Notes: generated by a model from the sequence alone, not told the origin. A stretch of 32,181 nt of DNA from Novosphingobium sp. (GCA_013141325.1 JABFRE010000271.1:1-32181), one strand, 5' to 3'; positions 1 to 9,672 are shown, counted from the first letter of the stretch. Numbers and translations: made by a program.

Positions 1-351
1 CAGCAGGCGGGCATCACGGTTGCCGCCGCGCTCGGGGGCGATTGGGCCCACGCCCGCAGCATGCTTGAAAGTTTGCGTCAGCGCGGCGGCAACCGTGATG
101 CCCGCCTGCTGGCTGACCTCAGCCTGACCCAGCTGCGCACCGGCGACGCCGACGCGGCGCTGGAAACGGCCGAACGCGCCGCCGCGCTGCAACCGGGCAG
201 CGGCGTGGCCGCACAGGCATGGGCCCTTGCGCTGGTCGAGCTGGACCGCGATCCTGGGCAAGCCGCTGCGCTGCTGGCCAAGGCCCGACGGATCGGCGGC
301 GACAATCCATTGCTGGCGGCTGCGCGCAAGACGCTGGGCAAGCCGGGCTGA
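1..351 (+). CDS. TPR-repeat protein, C-terminal fragment
   Basis: The frame is open from the first base of the window, so the gene begins upstream and only the last 116 codons are visible. The ATG at 61 in the ORF track is internal. The visible part is Ala/Leu-rich helical sequence with tetratricopeptide-like spacing (for example GDADAALETAERAAALQPGS), which is a protein-protein interaction scaffold in this family. The tail is short and hydrophilic, with no membrane segment. The upstream domain context is missing, so the cellular role cannot be told. Confidence 0.7.
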   Translation, partial: QQAGITVAAALGGDWAHARSMLESLRQRGGNRDARLLADLSLTQLRTGDADAALETAERAAALQPGSGVAAQAWALALVELDRDPGQAAALLAKARRIGGDNPLLAAARKTLGKPG

Positions 352-427
352 GGCAATTGCCCTCTCGACAAGCTGTCCGTACCCCCTAAAGGCAAATTCA
401 TCGCGCGATTAAATTCGAGGGATGAGC

Positions 428-1486
428 ATGGCTGGCGTACTTCAGGGTGTTACCGTTATCGAGCTTGCCGGGATCGGGCCGGGGCCCTTTGCGGGCATGA
501 TGCTGGCCGATCATGGTGCCCGCGTAGTCCGGGTCGAACGGCCGGGAACGGCGGGCCGGTTCGGCGATGGCGGCAACCGCGACATCCTCAACCGCAACCG
601 GGAACGGATCGAGCTTGACCTCAAGGATCCGGCCGCGATCGCGCAGCTCAAGGACCTGGTGAAGAGCGCTGACGCGCTGATCGAAGGCTATCGCCCCGGA
701 GTCATCGAGCGGATGGGGATCGGCCCCGACGTGCTGCTGGCGATCAACCCGAAACTGGTGATCGGGCGGATGACCGGGTGGGGTCAGGACGGGCCGATGG
801 CACCGCTGGCCGGGCATGACATCAACTATATCGCGCTGTCGGGCGCGCTGCATTCCTATGGCCGCAAGGGCGAAAAGCCGACGTTTCCGGTGAATGCGGT
901 GGGCGATTTCGGCGGCGGCGGAATGATGCTGGCCTTCGGGGTTGTAGCGGCCGTGCTGCACGCGCGTTCGGGCGGGGCAGGGCAGGTGGTCGATTGCGCA
1001 ATGGTCGATGGCGCGGCGATCCTGTCGGCGATGACCTACACCTTCCTTGGCAATGGGCAGTGGCGCGACGAACGCGGGGTCAACCTGCTCGATTCGGGGA
1101 CGCACTTCTACGACACCTATGAAACGGCCGACGGCAAGTGGATCTCGCTCGGTTCGATCGAACCCCAATTCTATGCACTGCTGCTGGAAAAGACCGGGCT
1201 GGCGGGTGATCCAGATTTCGCCCAGCAAATGAACCCGGCCAAATGGGGTGAACTCAAGGATCGCATGACCGCGCTGATTCTGACCAGGACCCGCGATGAA
1301 TGGTGCGCGATCATGAACGGCACCGACATTTGCTTTGCCCCCGTACTAAGCCTGAAGGAAGCGCCGCAGCACCCGCACAACGTGGCGCGGCGCACCTTTG
1401 TAGAGGATGGCGGCATGGTTCAGCCGGCCCCTGCGCCGCGCTTTTCGGCCACGCCTGCGCCGGCGCCAAAACTGGCAGGGCGTTGA
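428..1486 (+). CDS. CaiB/BaiF family III CoA transferase, alpha-methylacyl-CoA racemase-like
   Basis: The protein belongs to the family III CoA-transferase/racemase superfamily. Family hallmarks are the N-terminal VIELAGIGPGPFAGMMLADHG, LDLKDP and GYRPGVIERMG. Numbering from the ATG at 422, His132 (in GHDINY) and Asp162 (in GDFGGGG) match the acid-base pair known from alpha-methylacyl-CoA racemases, and the length (about 354 residues) is that of racemases. It would invert the C2 stereocentre of 2-methylacyl-CoA esters in branched-chain or sterol side-chain oxidation. Two ATGs lie close together, at 422 and 428. GAGGG at 417-421 abuts the first but sits six bases from the second, so 428 is preferred. 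A transporter gene follows 15 bases later, possibly co-transcribed. A true CoA transferase cannot be excluded from sequence alone. Confidence 0.88.
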   Translation: MAGVLQGVTVIELAGIGPGPFAGMMLADHGARVVRVERPGTAGRFGDGGNRDILNRNRERIELDLKDPAAIAQLKDLVKSADALIEGYRPGVIERMGIGPDVLLAINPKLVIGRMTGWGQDGPMAPLAGHDINYIALSGALHSYGRKGEKPTFPVNAVGDFGGGGMMLAFGVVAAVLHARSGGAGQVVDCAMVDGAAILSAMTYTFLGNGQWRDERGVNLLDSGTHFYDTYETADGKWISLGSIEPQFYALLLEKTGLAGDPDFAQQMNPAKWGELKDRMTALILTRTRDEWCAIMNGTDICFAPVLSLKEAPQHPHNVARRTFVEDGGMVQPAPAPRFSATPAPAPKLAGR

Positions 1487-1501
1487 AACGATAGCGGCCG
1501 T

Positions 1502-2464
1502 ATGCAGGCGATGAGCCTCTTCCAGCGTATCGATCCAATGGTCCGCCTCCTGGTGCTGGCGATCGCCCTCGCGATTATCCTGCCGGTGCGCGGCGGCGCG
1601 CGCGAGGCTGCACAGTTTGTAGCGAATGCGGCGGTGTTTCTGCTGTTCTTCCTCAACGGGCTGCGGCTGCCGCGCCACGAAGTGGCTGCGGGGATGGGCA
1701 ACCACCGGCTGCTGTGGCCGCTGGTGGGCTGGGTGTTTGGCGGCATGGCGCTGGCCGGGTGGGGGCTATGGCAGCTCAGCACGCCGTGGATGCCCTATCT
1801 GATCGCGGTGGGCTTTCTCTATCTCGGCTGCCTGCCCTCAACGGTCCAGTCGGCCACGGCCTACAGCTCGCTGGCCGGGGGAAATGTCGCGAGTTCGGTC
1901 GTCGCGGCGGCGCTGCTCAATATTCTCGGCGTATTCATCACCGCGCCGCTCTATGCTGTACTTGCGGGGGGCGACGCCCCGCAGTTTCACGCCGACGGCC
2001 TGATCAAGGTCGCCACGATCCTGCTGCTGCCCTTTGCTGCGGGCCAGTTGCTGCAAGGACGGCTGGGGGGCTGGGTGAAGGACCACCGGCCGCTGGTGAC
2101 CTCGATGGACCGCAGCTCGATCACGATCGCGGTTTATGTCGCGTTTTCCGGGGCGGTGGCTCAGCAATTCTGGGTCCACATCCAAAGCGCCGGCTGGATC
2201 GGACTGATGGGCGGAACCGCGCTGATGCTGCTGATCGGGCACGCGGGAGCCTGGTTGGTGGGTGGGCTGGCGGGTCTTGATCGCGCCAACCGGATCTCGA
2301 TGCTGTTCGCCGGGGCGCAGAAGAGCATCGCGATGGGCGCGCCGCTCGCCACGGTGCTGTTCCCGCCGCACGTGGCCGGGACCATTCTGCTGCCGGTTCT
2401 GCTTTACCACCTGGCCCAGCTGGTGCTGGCCGCACCGCTGGCCACGCGGCTCAGTCGGCCCTGA
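1502..2464 (+). CDS. Bile acid:sodium symporter family transporter (YfeH-like)
   Basis: This is an integral membrane protein of 320 residues with about ten hydrophobic segments, matching the SBF-like/YfeH branch of the bile acid:sodium symporter superfamily. The segment LYLGCLPSTVQSATAYSSLAGGN resembles the discontinuous cation-site region of this family, and a second conserved block is AGAQKSIAMGAPLATVLFP. It probably imports or exports an organic anion across the inner membrane, but the substrate is unknown. The start is uncertain: ATG at 1502 and ATG at 1511 are both possible and neither has a strong ribosome binding site. It follows the CoA transferase gene by 15 bases. Its 3' end overlaps the convergent DUF475 gene by 14 bases. 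Confidence 0.85.
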   Translation: MQAMSLFQRIDPMVRLLVLAIALAIILPVRGGAREAAQFVANAAVFLLFFLNGLRLPRHEVAAGMGNHRLLWPLVGWVFGGMALAGWGLWQLSTPWMPYLIAVGFLYLGCLPSTVQSATAYSSLAGGNVASSVVAAALLNILGVFITAPLYAVLAGGDAPQFHADGLIKVATILLLPFAAGQLLQGRLGGWVKDHRPLVTSMDRSSITIAVYVAFSGAVAQQFWVHIQSAGWIGLMGGTALMLLIGHAGAWLVGGLAGLDRANRISMLFAGAQKSIAMGAPLATVLFPPHVAGTILLPVLLYHLAQLVLAAPLATRLSRP

Positions 2465-3518
2465 CCGCGTCCTCGATCTCACCGTCGGGGAATTTGCGGT
2501 TGTGGCGGACAGACCACCACAGCGATGCTCCGATCAGCGCCGCGCCGATCAGGCCGGTCACGGTTTCGGGAATGTGGAATTTCGCCGACAGCAGCATGAT
2601 CGCACCCAGCGCGATGATCGCCCAGAACGCGCCGTGCTCAAGATAGCGATACTCCGCCAGGGTACCTTTCTGCACCAGCATGATGGTCATCGAGCGCACA
2701 AACATAGCCCCGATCGACAGGCCCAGCGCGATCACCACCATGTTGTTGGACAGCGCGAAGGCCCCGATTACTCCGTCAAAGCTGAACGAGGCGTCGAGAA
2801 TGTTGAGGTAGAGAAACCCGCCAAGCCCGGAGCGCACGACCGCGCCCTGCGCTTCCAGCGCCGTTTCACGCATTTCGAGGATCGTCCCGAGCGCTTCGAC
2901 TCCGATGAAGGTGACGATCCCGAGCGCACCCGAGACCATGAAGGTCAGCGCATCGGTTGGATCCAGCAGCAACGAGATCAGATAGAGGCAGAGCAGCAGC
3001 AGCGCGATCTCGGCCGCCTTGATATTGGAAATGGTGCTGAGCTTGGCCTCGATCCATTCGATCCAGTGCACGTCCTTCTCGCCGTCGAAGAAGAAAGAGA
3101 GGCCGACCATTGCCAGAAAGGCACCGCCAAAGCCGGCGATGCCGACGTGGGCGCTGCTGACGATTTCCTCGTAGCGCTGCGGATCGTTGAGCGACAATTG
3201 CAACGCCTCACGCGGCCCAAGACCCGCCGCGATCGCAACAATCGCGAGGGGAAACACGATCCGCATCCCGAACACGGCGATCACCATGCCCCAGGTCAGG
3301 AACCGCTGCTGCCAGACGTGGTCCATGTCCTCCAGCACGGCGGCGTTGACCACCGCGTTGTCGAACGACAGCGATACTTCCAGCACCGCCAGCACCACGA
3401 CAATCCACAGCAGCGAGAGCGTTCCCTGAATCGAGCCGGTCTGGGCCCAGCCATACCAGACCGCAGTCGCAAGACAGGCCAGGGTGAAGAGAATAGAACC
3501 CTTGTAAAAGCGCAGCAA
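2451..3518 (-). CDS. DUF475 family membrane protein (TerC-related)
   Basis: This polytopic membrane protein of 355 residues carries two related motifs, SFDNAVVNAA (Asp53-Asn54) and SFSFDGVIGAFA (Asp248). Duplicated aspartate motifs of this kind are typical of DUF475 and the TerC/Alx superfamily, where they lie in transmembrane helices. TerC-related proteins elsewhere are tied to metal-ion efflux, including manganese in the Alx/MeeF group. A metal-export role here is inferred from family membership only. Start MLRFYKGS is the first Met before the first hydrophobic segment. The 3' end overlaps the symporter gene by 14 bases in convergent orientation. It lies 36 bases downstream of panB on the same strand and may be co-transcribed with it. 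Confidence 0.88.
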   Translation of the reverse strand: MLRFYKGSILFTLACLATAVWYGWAQTGSIQGTLSLLWIVVVLAVLEVSLSFDNAVVNAAVLEDMDHVWQQRFLTWGMVIAVFGMRIVFPLAIVAIAAGLGPREALQLSLNDPQRYEEIVSSAHVGIAGFGGAFLAMVGLSFFFDGEKDVHWIEWIEAKLSTISNIKAAEIALLLLCLYLISLLLDPTDALTFMVSGALGIVTFIGVEALGTILEMRETALEAQGAVVRSGLGGFLYLNILDASFSFDGVIGAFALSNNMVVIALGLSIGAMFVRSMTIMLVQKGTLAEYRYLEHGAFWAIIALGAIMLLSAKFHIPETVTGLIGAALIGASLWWSVRHNRKFPDGEIEDAVRAD

Positions 3519-3554
3519 AACGGGATTTCCTTGATTGAGTTTCGGGCCGAACGG

Positions 3555-4424
3555 CTATTTGGGCTGGTAGGTCTGCTCGATACCGGGGAAGCTGCGGGCC
3601 CGCACGTTAGCGGCGTAGCTTTCCGCAGCGGACGAGATCACCCCTGCGATTTCGGCATAGCGCTTCACGAAACGCGGAACGCGCTCGAACATGCCCAGCA
3701 TGTCTTCGGTCACCAGCACCTGCCCGTCGCACTGGTTCGACGCGCCGATGCCGATGGTCAGGCAGGCGACCGCCTTGGTGGCCTCGATTGCGATCGGCTC
3801 GACCACGCCTTCGATCACGATCGCAAAGGCGCCGGCCTGATCGAGCGCGACCGCGTCGGAGACGATCTTCTCGGCCTCGGCCGCGCTGCGTCCGCGCGCG
3901 TTATAGCCGCCCAGCGTGTTGACCGCCTGCGGGGTCAGCCCGACATGGCCCATCACCGGTACGCCGCGCTGGCTGAGAAAGGTCACCGTCTTGGCCATCA
4001 CCGCGCCGCCTTCCAGCTTGACCGCGCTGCATCCGGTTTCGGCCAGCACCCGCGTTGCGCTCGCCAGGGCCTGTTCGGGGGAGGCTTCGTAGGTGCCGAA
4101 AGGCAGATCGACCACCACCGCTGCGTGATAGGACCCGCGCACCACCGCCGCGCCGTGGGCGATCATCATGTCCAGCGTCACCTGCAGGCTGCTGGGCAAG
4201 CCATAGATCACCTGGCCCAGCGAATCGCCGCACAGCAGCAGGTCGCAATGTTCGTCGAGCAGCTGCGCCTGCCGCGCGGTATAGGCGGTCAGCATCACCA
4301 CCGGTTCGGTGGTGACGCCGTCTGCCTTGCGCTGGCGGACGGCGGGAATCGAAAGGCGGCGCAGCGGCGTGGGCGTGGGATGCGCGCGGCTGGTCGATGT
4401 GTCGAGCTGGAAGGTCGTGGACAT
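3555..4424 (-). CDS. panB: 3-methyl-2-oxobutanoate hydroxymethyltransferase (ketopantoate hydroxymethyltransferase)
   Basis: PanB makes ketopantoate from alpha-ketoisovalerate and methylene-tetrahydrofolate, the first committed step of pantothenate and CoA synthesis, in the cytoplasm. The sequence has the family blocks [45 protein letters not shown] and IGIGAS. The expected Mg ligands are Asp67, Asp106 and Glu138, and the expected catalytic Glu is Glu205. All are offset by a constant 22-24 residues from E. coli PanB (45, 84, 114, 181), so the N-terminus is about 22 residues longer. AGGCGG lies just before the ATG on the minus strand. The panC gene is not adjacent, so the pathway genes are dispersed. 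Confidence 0.96.
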   Translation of the reverse strand: MSTTFQLDTSTSRAHPTPTPLRRLSIPAVRQRKADGVTTEPVVMLTAYTARQAQLLDEHCDLLLCGDSLGQVIYGLPSSLQVTLDMMIAHGAAVVRGSYHAAVVVDLPFGTYEASPEQALASATRVLAETGCSAVKLEGGAVMAKTVTFLSQRGVPVMGHVGLTPQAVNTLGGYNARGRSAAEAEKIVSDAVALDQAGAFAIVIEGVVEPIAIEATKAVACLTIGIGASNQCDGQVLVTEDMLGMFERVPRFVKRYAEIAGVISSAAESYAANVRARSFPGIEQTYQPK

Positions 4425-4576
4425 GGACCGCCTTTAGCCGAGGTGGCAAAGCTGGGGAAGGGCGGCTTTTAGCGCTTGCCAATACCCGGCTTGCCGCTAG
4501 CTTCCGCGCTCAGGGAATGACCAGCGGACGCGCGCATCCACAGGTGCGACAGCCTCCGCCAGATTAGGGGAAATGC

Positions 4577-6172
4577 ATGTTCGGCCGCGTAAAATCGCTG
4601 GACGCCATTCTGGCGACCGCCGAAAAGAAATCGCTTCATCGCTCGCTTGGCCCCGTGCAGCTGACGCTGCTGGGCGTCGGGGCAATTATCGGCACCGGAA
4701 TCTTCGTGCTGACTGCCGCCGCTGCCCAGAAGGCCGGTCCGGGGATGATGTGGAGCTTCGTGATCGCAGGCTTCGTCTGCGCGGTCGCAGCGCTGTGCTA
4801 TTCCGAGCTGGCCTCAATGGTTCCGGTTTCGGGTTCGGCCTACACCTACACCTATGCCGTAGTTGGCGAGATGTTGGCCTGGACGGTCGGCTGGGCGTTG
4901 ATTCTCGAATATGCCGTGGCGGCATCTGCAGTTTCCGTTGGTTGGTCGGGCTACTTCATGGGACTTGTGAAGAGTTGGACAGGGTTCGAATTGCCGCTTG
5001 CGCTCCAATCCGGCCCAGTTTGGTCGATGCAGGGGATGCTCCCGCATGCCGATTTCTCGGTCGGGCTGATCAACGTTCCCGCCATCGGTGTGGCGTTGGC
5101 CGTCACCTGGCTGCTGATGATCGGCACCAAGGAAAGCGCGCAGTTCAACGCCGTGCTGGTGGGGATCAAGATCCTTGCATTGACGATGTTCCTGGCCCTG
5201 ACGTTGCCCGCGATCAACGGTACGCATTTCGCTCCGTTCGCACCCAATGGCTGGTTTGGCCCTGCGGGGACCACCGGCATGGGAATCGTCGGCGCGGCCT
5301 CGTCTATCTTCTTTGCCTATGTCGGCTTCGATGCGGTTTCGACCGCAGCGGAGGAAACCAAGAATCCGCAGCGCAACGTGCCGATCGGGCTGATCGGCAG
5401 CCTGGCGATCTGCACCGTGTTTTACCTGCTGGTGGCAGCCGGTGCAGTCGGGGCGATGGGAGCCCAGCCAACCGCTCTGGGGGTTGAACCCGGGTCGGCC
5501 GAATTCACTGCCCAGTGCGCCGCTATGGCGGCTCAGGGCAATTCGCCGCTGGTCTGCTCGAACGAGGCGCTGGCGCACGTCCTGCGCTCGATCAACTACA
5601 GTTGGGCGGGCGATCTGATCGGGCTGGCTGCGAATCTGGCGCTGCCTTCGGTGATCCTGATGATGATGTTCGGCCAGACGCGCATCTTCTTCGTCATGGC
5701 CCGCGATGGCCTGCTGCCCGAAAAGCTGGCGACAGTGCATCCCAAGTGGAAGACACCGCATATCGTGACGCTGGTGACCGGGATCTTCGTCGCGATTGCC
5801 GCCGCCCTGCTCCCGGTAGGTCAGCTGGCCGATATTTCCAATTCGGGAACGCTGTTTGCCTTCTTCATGGTCGCCGTCGCGGTGATGATCCTGCGGCTGC
5901 GCGATCCTGGCCGGGCCCGTCCGTTCCGGACACCGCTGATCTGGGCGGTTGGACCGGTCGCGGCTCTTGGCTGCGTGTTCCTGTACTGGAACCTGCCCTA
6001 CGGGGCCAAGATGGTGCTGCCGATCTGGGGCGCGATCGGCCTCGCCGTTTACTATGCCTATGGCTTCCGCAAGAGCCACGTCGGGCGTGGTATCGTGGAA
6101 GTGCACGAGGATGATCCCGATGCGCCGCAGCAGCCGGTTGCACCGCTGCCGGGTGGTATTGATCTCGACTGA
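4577..6172 (+). CDS. APC superfamily amino acid permease (cationic amino acid transporter-like)
   Basis: This 531-residue inner-membrane permease has twelve or more hydrophobic segments. The first carries the APC signature LGVGAIIGTGIFVLTA, where the unwound Gly-rich helix binds the amino acid backbone. FAYVGFDAVSTAAEETKNPQRNVPIG is the conserved helix 6-7 block of the CAT/YfnA group. Substrates in that group are cationic or broad-range amino acids, and the specificity here is unknown. The start at 4577 is supported by AGGGG at 4566-4570, six bases upstream; the overlapping ATG at 4573 is in the wrong frame. The long loop with PGSAEFTAQCAAMAAQGNSP (about residues 308-327) is an insertion seen in many proteobacterial members. 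A clear intrinsic terminator follows at 6198. The gene looks monocistronic. Confidence 0.92.
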   Translation: MFGRVKSLDAILATAEKKSLHRSLGPVQLTLLGVGAIIGTGIFVLTAAAAQKAGPGMMWSFVIAGFVCAVAALCYSELASMVPVSGSAYTYTYAVVGEMLAWTVGWALILEYAVAASAVSVGWSGYFMGLVKSWTGFELPLALQSGPVWSMQGMLPHADFSVGLINVPAIGVALAVTWLLMIGTKESAQFNAVLVGIKILALTMFLALTLPAINGTHFAPFAPNGWFGPAGTTGMGIVGAASSIFFAYVGFDAVSTAAEETKNPQRNVPIGLIGSLAICTVFYLLVAAGAVGAMGAQPTALGVEPGSAEFTAQCAAMAAQGNSPLVCSNEALAHVLRSINYSWAGDLIGLAANLALPSVILMMMFGQTRIFFVMARDGLLPEKLATVHPKWKTPHIVTLVTGIFVAIAAALLPVGQLADISNSGTLFAFFMVAVAVMILRLRDPGRARPFRTPLIWAVGPVAALGCVFLYWNLPYGAKMVLPIWGAIGLAVYYAYGFRKSHVGRGIVEVHEDDPDAPQQPVAPLPGGIDLD

Positions 6173-6197
6173 TTTCCCGCAATCCGGGGAGGGGAGG

Positions 6198-6227
6198 GGG
6201 CCGTTTCCTTAGGGAAGCGGCCCTTTC
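6198..6227 (+). terminator. Rho-independent terminator after the amino acid permease gene
   Basis: An 11-bp stem (GGGCCGTTTCC at 6198-6208 with GGAAGCGGCCC at 6213-6223, one G-U pair) closes on a 4-base loop and is followed by TTT. It sits 26 bases after the permease stop. On the minus strand no T-run follows, so it serves mainly the permease transcript. It separates that gene from the convergent pst-pho operon. Confidence 0.75.
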
Positions 6228-6254
6228 GCTGTCAGGTTCCGGGAGTGCAGGCGC

Positions 6255-6944
6255 TCAAACCGCTTCGAGCGAGTACCCGGCCGAACGCACCGTCCGCACC
6301 GGATCGGCGGCGTTGGGCAGTTCGATGCCCTTGCGCAGGCGGCGGATATGAACATCGACGGTGCGCAGTTCGATATCGCTGTCGGTCCCCCAGACCGCGT
6401 CGAGCAGCTGCCCCCGGCTGAACACCCGGCCGGGATGCTCCATGAAGAACTTGAGCAGGCGGAACTCGGTCGGCCCCAGCGCCAGCACCTGACCACGCCG
6501 GGTTACCTTGTGCGCGGTGGCATCGAGTGAGAGATCGCCCACGGTGAGCGTTTCACCAGCCAGCGCCGGGCGGATCCGGCGCATGATCGCGTTGACCCGG
6601 GCGATCAGCTCGCGCGGAGAGAACGGTTTGGTGACGAAATCGTCGGCCCCGGTGTCCAGCCCGCGAATCTTGTCGTCCTCTGCTCCACGCGCGGTCAGCA
6701 TGACGATGGGCACGTGGGCGGTGGCCTTGCCCTTGCGCAGGCGGCGGCAAACCTCGATCCCGCTGGTTCCCTCGATCATCCAGTCGAGCACGACCAGATC
6801 AGGCGCCTCTTCGCTGGCCAGCAGCAGCGCCTCGTCGCCGTCGGGAGTGACGGTCACGCTGTAGCCTTCGGCCTTGAACCGGAATTCCAGCAGCTCGGCC
6901 AGCGCCGGATCGTCTTCGACCAGCAGCAAACGGGGGGCGCTCAT
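6255..6944 (-). CDS. phoB: Phosphate regulon response regulator PhoB
   Basis: PhoB is an OmpR-type response regulator that binds Pho boxes when phosphorylated by PhoR. The receiver domain (residues 1-120) has the acidic cluster Glu10-Asp11-Asp12, phospho-acceptor Asp54 (VVLDWM), Thr84 and Lys106 (TKPFSP). The C-terminal winged helix (about 130-229) has GPTEFRLLKFFMEHPGRVFSRGQLLDAVWG and VDVHIRRLRKGI, the DNA-recognition region of PhoB. Length is 229 residues, the usual size. The ORF track extends this frame to 7931, but that part is a shadow of phoU and pstB. The start is the ATG at 6944, five bases after the phoU stop. It is the last gene of the pstSCAB-phoU-phoB operon and so is probably autoregulated by the pstS Pho boxes. 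Confidence 0.97.
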   Translation of the reverse strand: MSAPRLLLVEDDPALAELLEFRFKAEGYSVTVTPDGDEALLLASEEAPDLVVLDWMIEGTSGIEVCRRLRKGKATAHVPIVMLTARGAEDDKIRGLDTGADDFVTKPFSPRELIARVNAIMRRIRPALAGETLTVGDLSLDATAHKVTRRGQVLALGPTEFRLLKFFMEHPGRVFSRGQLLDAVWGTDSDIELRTVDVHIRRLRKGIELPNAADPVRTVRSAGYSLEAV

Positions 6945-6949
6945 GGTGT

Positions 6950-7633
6950 TCAGGACCCCGACCTGTCTTCCTTGTCGGTCAGATAGGATCCGGTTGCCGC
7001 ATAATAGACCATTTCCGCGACGTTGGTGGCGTGATCGCCGATCCGCTCGATGTTGCGGGCGACGAACAGCAGCTGCGCGGCGCTGGAAATGGTGGCCGGG
7101 TTTTCCATCATGTGGCTGACGAGGTTGCGGAAGATGCTTTCGTAAAAGGCATCGACCTTGTCGTCGCGGGCGACGATCTCGGCGGCGAGTTCGGCATCGC
7201 GCGCGGCGTAGGCAGTCAGCACGTCGTGGACCATTTCGCTGGCCAGCTCGGCCATTGCCGGGATCAGCGTAAGCGGTTCGAACTGGCGGCGGCCGTGGAT
7301 CTTGTTGGTGCTCTTGGCGATGTTCTTGGCATAGTCGCCGATCCGCTCGACCACGCCGGCGATCTTGAGCCCGGCGATGACTTCGCGCAGGTCGTCGGCC
7401 ATCGGCGCACGCAGGGCGATAATCCGCACCGCCAGCTTGTCGATCTCCGCCTCGAGCGAATCGATCCGGCGGTCGCGTTCGACCACGCCCTTGGCCAGTT
7501 CCTGATTGCCCTTGACCAGGGCCTCCATCGCTTCGCCGATCGACACTTCGGCCAGCCCGCCCATCTCGGCGATCAGGCCGCGCAGGCGGGTGATGTCCTC
7601 GTCGAAGGCCTTGACGGTGTGTTCCTGTGCCAT
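6950..7633 (-). CDS. phoU: Phosphate transport system regulator PhoU
   Basis: PhoU is a cytoplasmic helical protein that couples the PstSCAB transporter to PhoR, keeping the kinase inactive when phosphate is plentiful. The sequence shows two PhoU repeats, each with a metal-site helix motif: VVERIGDYAKNIAKSTNK and VARNIERIGDHATNVAEMV. Length is 227 residues, as expected. The ORF track starts at a TTG (7639). The ATG at 7633 is preferred because AGGA at 7641-7644 lies seven bases upstream. That ribosome binding site overlaps the pstB stop codon TAG (7643-7645), which suggests translational coupling to pstB. Confidence 0.97.
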   Translation of the reverse strand: MAQEHTVKAFDEDITRLRGLIAEMGGLAEVSIGEAMEALVKGNQELAKGVVERDRRIDSLEAEIDKLAVRIIALRAPMADDLREVIAGLKIAGVVERIGDYAKNIAKSTNKIHGRRQFEPLTLIPAMAELASEMVHDVLTAYAARDAELAAEIVARDDKVDAFYESIFRNLVSHMMENPATISSAAQLLFVARNIERIGDHATNVAEMVYYAATGSYLTDKEDRSGS

Positions 7634-7642
7634 TCGCAATTC

Positions 7643-8428
7643 CTAACCGTAACGTCCGGTAATGTAATCTTTGGTCCGCTCTTCGCGGGGATTGGTGAAG
7701 ATATCCGACGTCTTGCCGTATTCGACCATCTTGCCGAGGTGGAAGAAGGCGGTGCGCTGTGAAACGCGGGCCGCTTGCTGCATCGAATGGGTGACGATGA
7801 CGATGGCATAGCGGCCGCGCAACTCGTCGATCAGTTCTTCGATCCGGGCCGTGGCGATCGGATCGAGCGCGGAGCAGGGCTCGTCCATCAGGATCACTTC
7901 GGGATCGACCGCGATCGCGCGGGCGATGCACAGCCGCTGCTGCTGGCCGCCTGACAGCGCGGTGCCGCTGTCGGTCAGACGGTCCTTAACCTCGTCCCAC
8001 AGGCCCGCCCGTTTCAGGGATCGTTCGACGATTTCGTCCAGCTCGCCCTTGCTGGCGGCCAGGCCATGGATCTTCGGCCCGTAGGCGACATTTTCATAGA
8101 TCGACTTGGGAAAGGGGTTGGGCTTTTGAAACACCATCCCCACCCGCGCGCGCAGCTGCACCACGTCCATGCCGGAGGTATAGATATCCTTGCCGTCCAG
8201 CTTGATCTCGCCTTCGACCCGGGCCCCGGCGATCGTATCGTTCATCCGGTTGAGCGTGCGCAGGAACGTGCTCTTGCCGCAGCCCGACGGGCCGATGAAG
8301 GCCGTGACATACTGGGTGGCGATATCGATCGACACGTTGTCGATCGCGCGCTTGTCCCCGTAGTAGACGGAAACGTCGCGGGCGGTGATCTTGGAATCGA
8401 CCGGGTCAAGTTCGTGTAGGGTGGTCAC
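7643..8428 (-). CDS. pstB: Phosphate ABC transporter ATP-binding protein PstB
   Basis: PstB is the ATPase subunit of the high-affinity phosphate importer and works as a dimer on the inner face of the membrane with PstA and PstC. It shows Walker [10 protein letters not shown] (residues 46-54), the Q-loop region [16 protein letters not shown], the ABC signature LSGGQQQ (158-164), Walker B VILMDEP (178-184), the D-loop SALDP and the H-loop His in VTHSMQQA. Length is 261 residues, normal for the family. Its start overlaps the pstA stop by four bases (ATGA type), and its stop carries the phoU ribosome binding site, so translation of the operon is tightly linked. Confidence 0.98.
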   Translation of the reverse strand: MTTLHELDPVDSKITARDVSVYYGDKRAIDNVSIDIATQYVTAFIGPSGCGKSTFLRTLNRMNDTIAGARVEGEIKLDGKDIYTSGMDVVQLRARVGMVFQKPNPFPKSIYENVAYGPKIHGLAASKGELDEIVERSLKRAGLWDEVKDRLTDSGTALSGGQQQRLCIARAIAVDPEVILMDEPCSALDPIATARIEELIDELRGRYAIVIVTHSMQQAARVSQRTAFFHLGKMVEYGKTSDIFTNPREERTKDYITGRYG

Positions 8429-9672
8429 CAGCGTTTCTCAAATCGGTTACGGAGATAAATGGCGAGGCCGTTCATCACCAGCAGGAACAGCAGCAGGACG
8501 ATGATCGCGGCCGATGTGCGCTCGACGAAGCCGCGGTCGATTTCGTCCGACCACAGGAAGATCTGCACCGGCAGCACGGTGGCCGGTGAGGTGAACCCTT
8601 CGGGCGGACTGGCGACGAAAGCGCGCATCCCGATCATCAGCAGCGGCGCGGTTTCACCCAGCGCGCGGGCCATGCCGATAATCGTGCCGGTCAGGATACC
8701 GGGCAGGGCCAGCGGCAGGACATGGTGGAACACCGTCTGGACCCGGCTTGCCCCGACCGCAAGTGCCGCGTCGCGGATGGAAGGCGGCACGGCCTTGATC
8801 GCGTTGCGCCCCGATATGACAATCACCGGCATGGTCATCAGCGCCAGGGTCATCCCCCCGATCAGCGGTGCTGAGCGGAAGTTGGGGAAGATCGCCAGAA
8901 ACACCGCCAGCCCCAGCAGCCCGAAGATGATTGAGGGAACCGCCGCGAGGTTGTTGATCGAAACCTCGATGATCTCGGTCCAGCGGTTCTTGGGGGCGTA
9001 TTCTTCAAGATAGACCGCAGCAAGCACGCCGATCGGGAAGGCCAGCGCCAGCGTGACCAGCATGGTCAGCATCGAGCCCTTGAGTGCCCCCCAGATGCCG
9101 ACATCCTGCGGGCCGGTGGCATCGCCGCGCGACAGGAAGCCCCAGTCGATGGCGGACACCAGCTTGCCCTCGGCGCGCAGCTTTGCGGCGAGCGGGCGCA
9201 GCGTCTTTTGCCCGTCGCCGCGCGCCGCCGCTGCGAGGTCATCACTGGCCGGAAGCGAGGCGGCGAAGGTGCCCGACAGGCGCGAGGGATCGGCAATCAG
9301 CGCCTTGGCCACCGCGCGCCAGGCGTTGTCTTGCACCTGTGCGGCGCCGGCATCGCCCAGCTGCTTGGCGGCCGCGAAGGCCACCACGTCCTTGAGGCCA
9401 GCGCCTTCGAGCGCCTGCATCGCCTGCGGTCCCTGCAACTGCGAGGGGTCTACGGTCAGCAAGCCGGACGAAAAGTCGATCGGCACTTTCAGCTCGGTGC
9501 GCTGGAACCCGCCCAGCGCATTGGCGGTCATGGTGACGAGCAGAAAGGCCAGCACCAGCGCGGAAAACAGCACCGCGGCAAAGCCCAGCGCCTTGAACCG
9601 GCGTTCGGCAGCGTATCGGCTTTTCAACCGCGCTTCGATCCGCGCCAGGCGGAGCTGAACCGGATCACTCAT
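8425..9672 (-). CDS. pstA: Phosphate ABC transporter permease PstA, with long periplasmic insert
   Basis: PstA is one of the two membrane permease subunits of the phosphate importer. The C-terminal 270 residues hold the ABC permease domain, with the coupling-loop motif [19 protein letters not shown] and [16 protein letters not shown]. The N-terminal half is unusual against E. coli PstA: after a first transmembrane helix (about 30-52) comes a roughly 140-residue soluble stretch before the second helix. An N-terminal domain of this kind (DUF3333) is known in alphaproteobacterial PstA proteins. The ORF track starts at GTG 9681. The ATG at 9672 is more likely, and it overlaps the pstC stop by eight bases (ATGAGTGA). 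Confidence 0.95.
   Translation of the reverse strand: MSDPVQLRLARIEARLKSRYAAERRFKALGFAAVLFSALVLAFLLVTMTANALGGFQRTELKVPIDFSSGLLTVDPSQLQGPQAMQALEGAGLKDVVAFAAAKQLGDAGAAQVQDNAWRAVAKALIADPSRLSGTFAASLPASDDLAAAARGDGQKTLRPLAAKLRAEGKLVSAIDWGFLSRGDATGPQDVGIWGALKGSMLTMLVTLALAFPIGVLAAVYLEEYAPKNRWTEIIEVSINNLAAVPSIIFGLLGLAVFLAIFPNFRSAPLIGGMTLALMTMPVIVISGRNAIKAVPPSIRDAALAVGASRVQTVFHHVLPLALPGILTGTIIGMARALGETAPLLMIGMRAFVASPPEGFTSPATVLPVQIFLWSDEIDRGFVERTSAAIIVLLLFLLVMNGLAIYLRNRFEKRW

Noticed and set aside
2262-4472. 736-residue plus-strand ORF
   Set aside because: It is antisense to DUF475 and panB, which are clear families; the translation is His/Arg/Gln-rich as expected for a GC-rich shadow.
6945-7931. N-terminal half of the 558-residue minus ORF that ends in phoB
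   Set aside because: It overlaps phoU and pstB in another frame and has low-complexity Arg/Asp composition; phoB starts at 6944.
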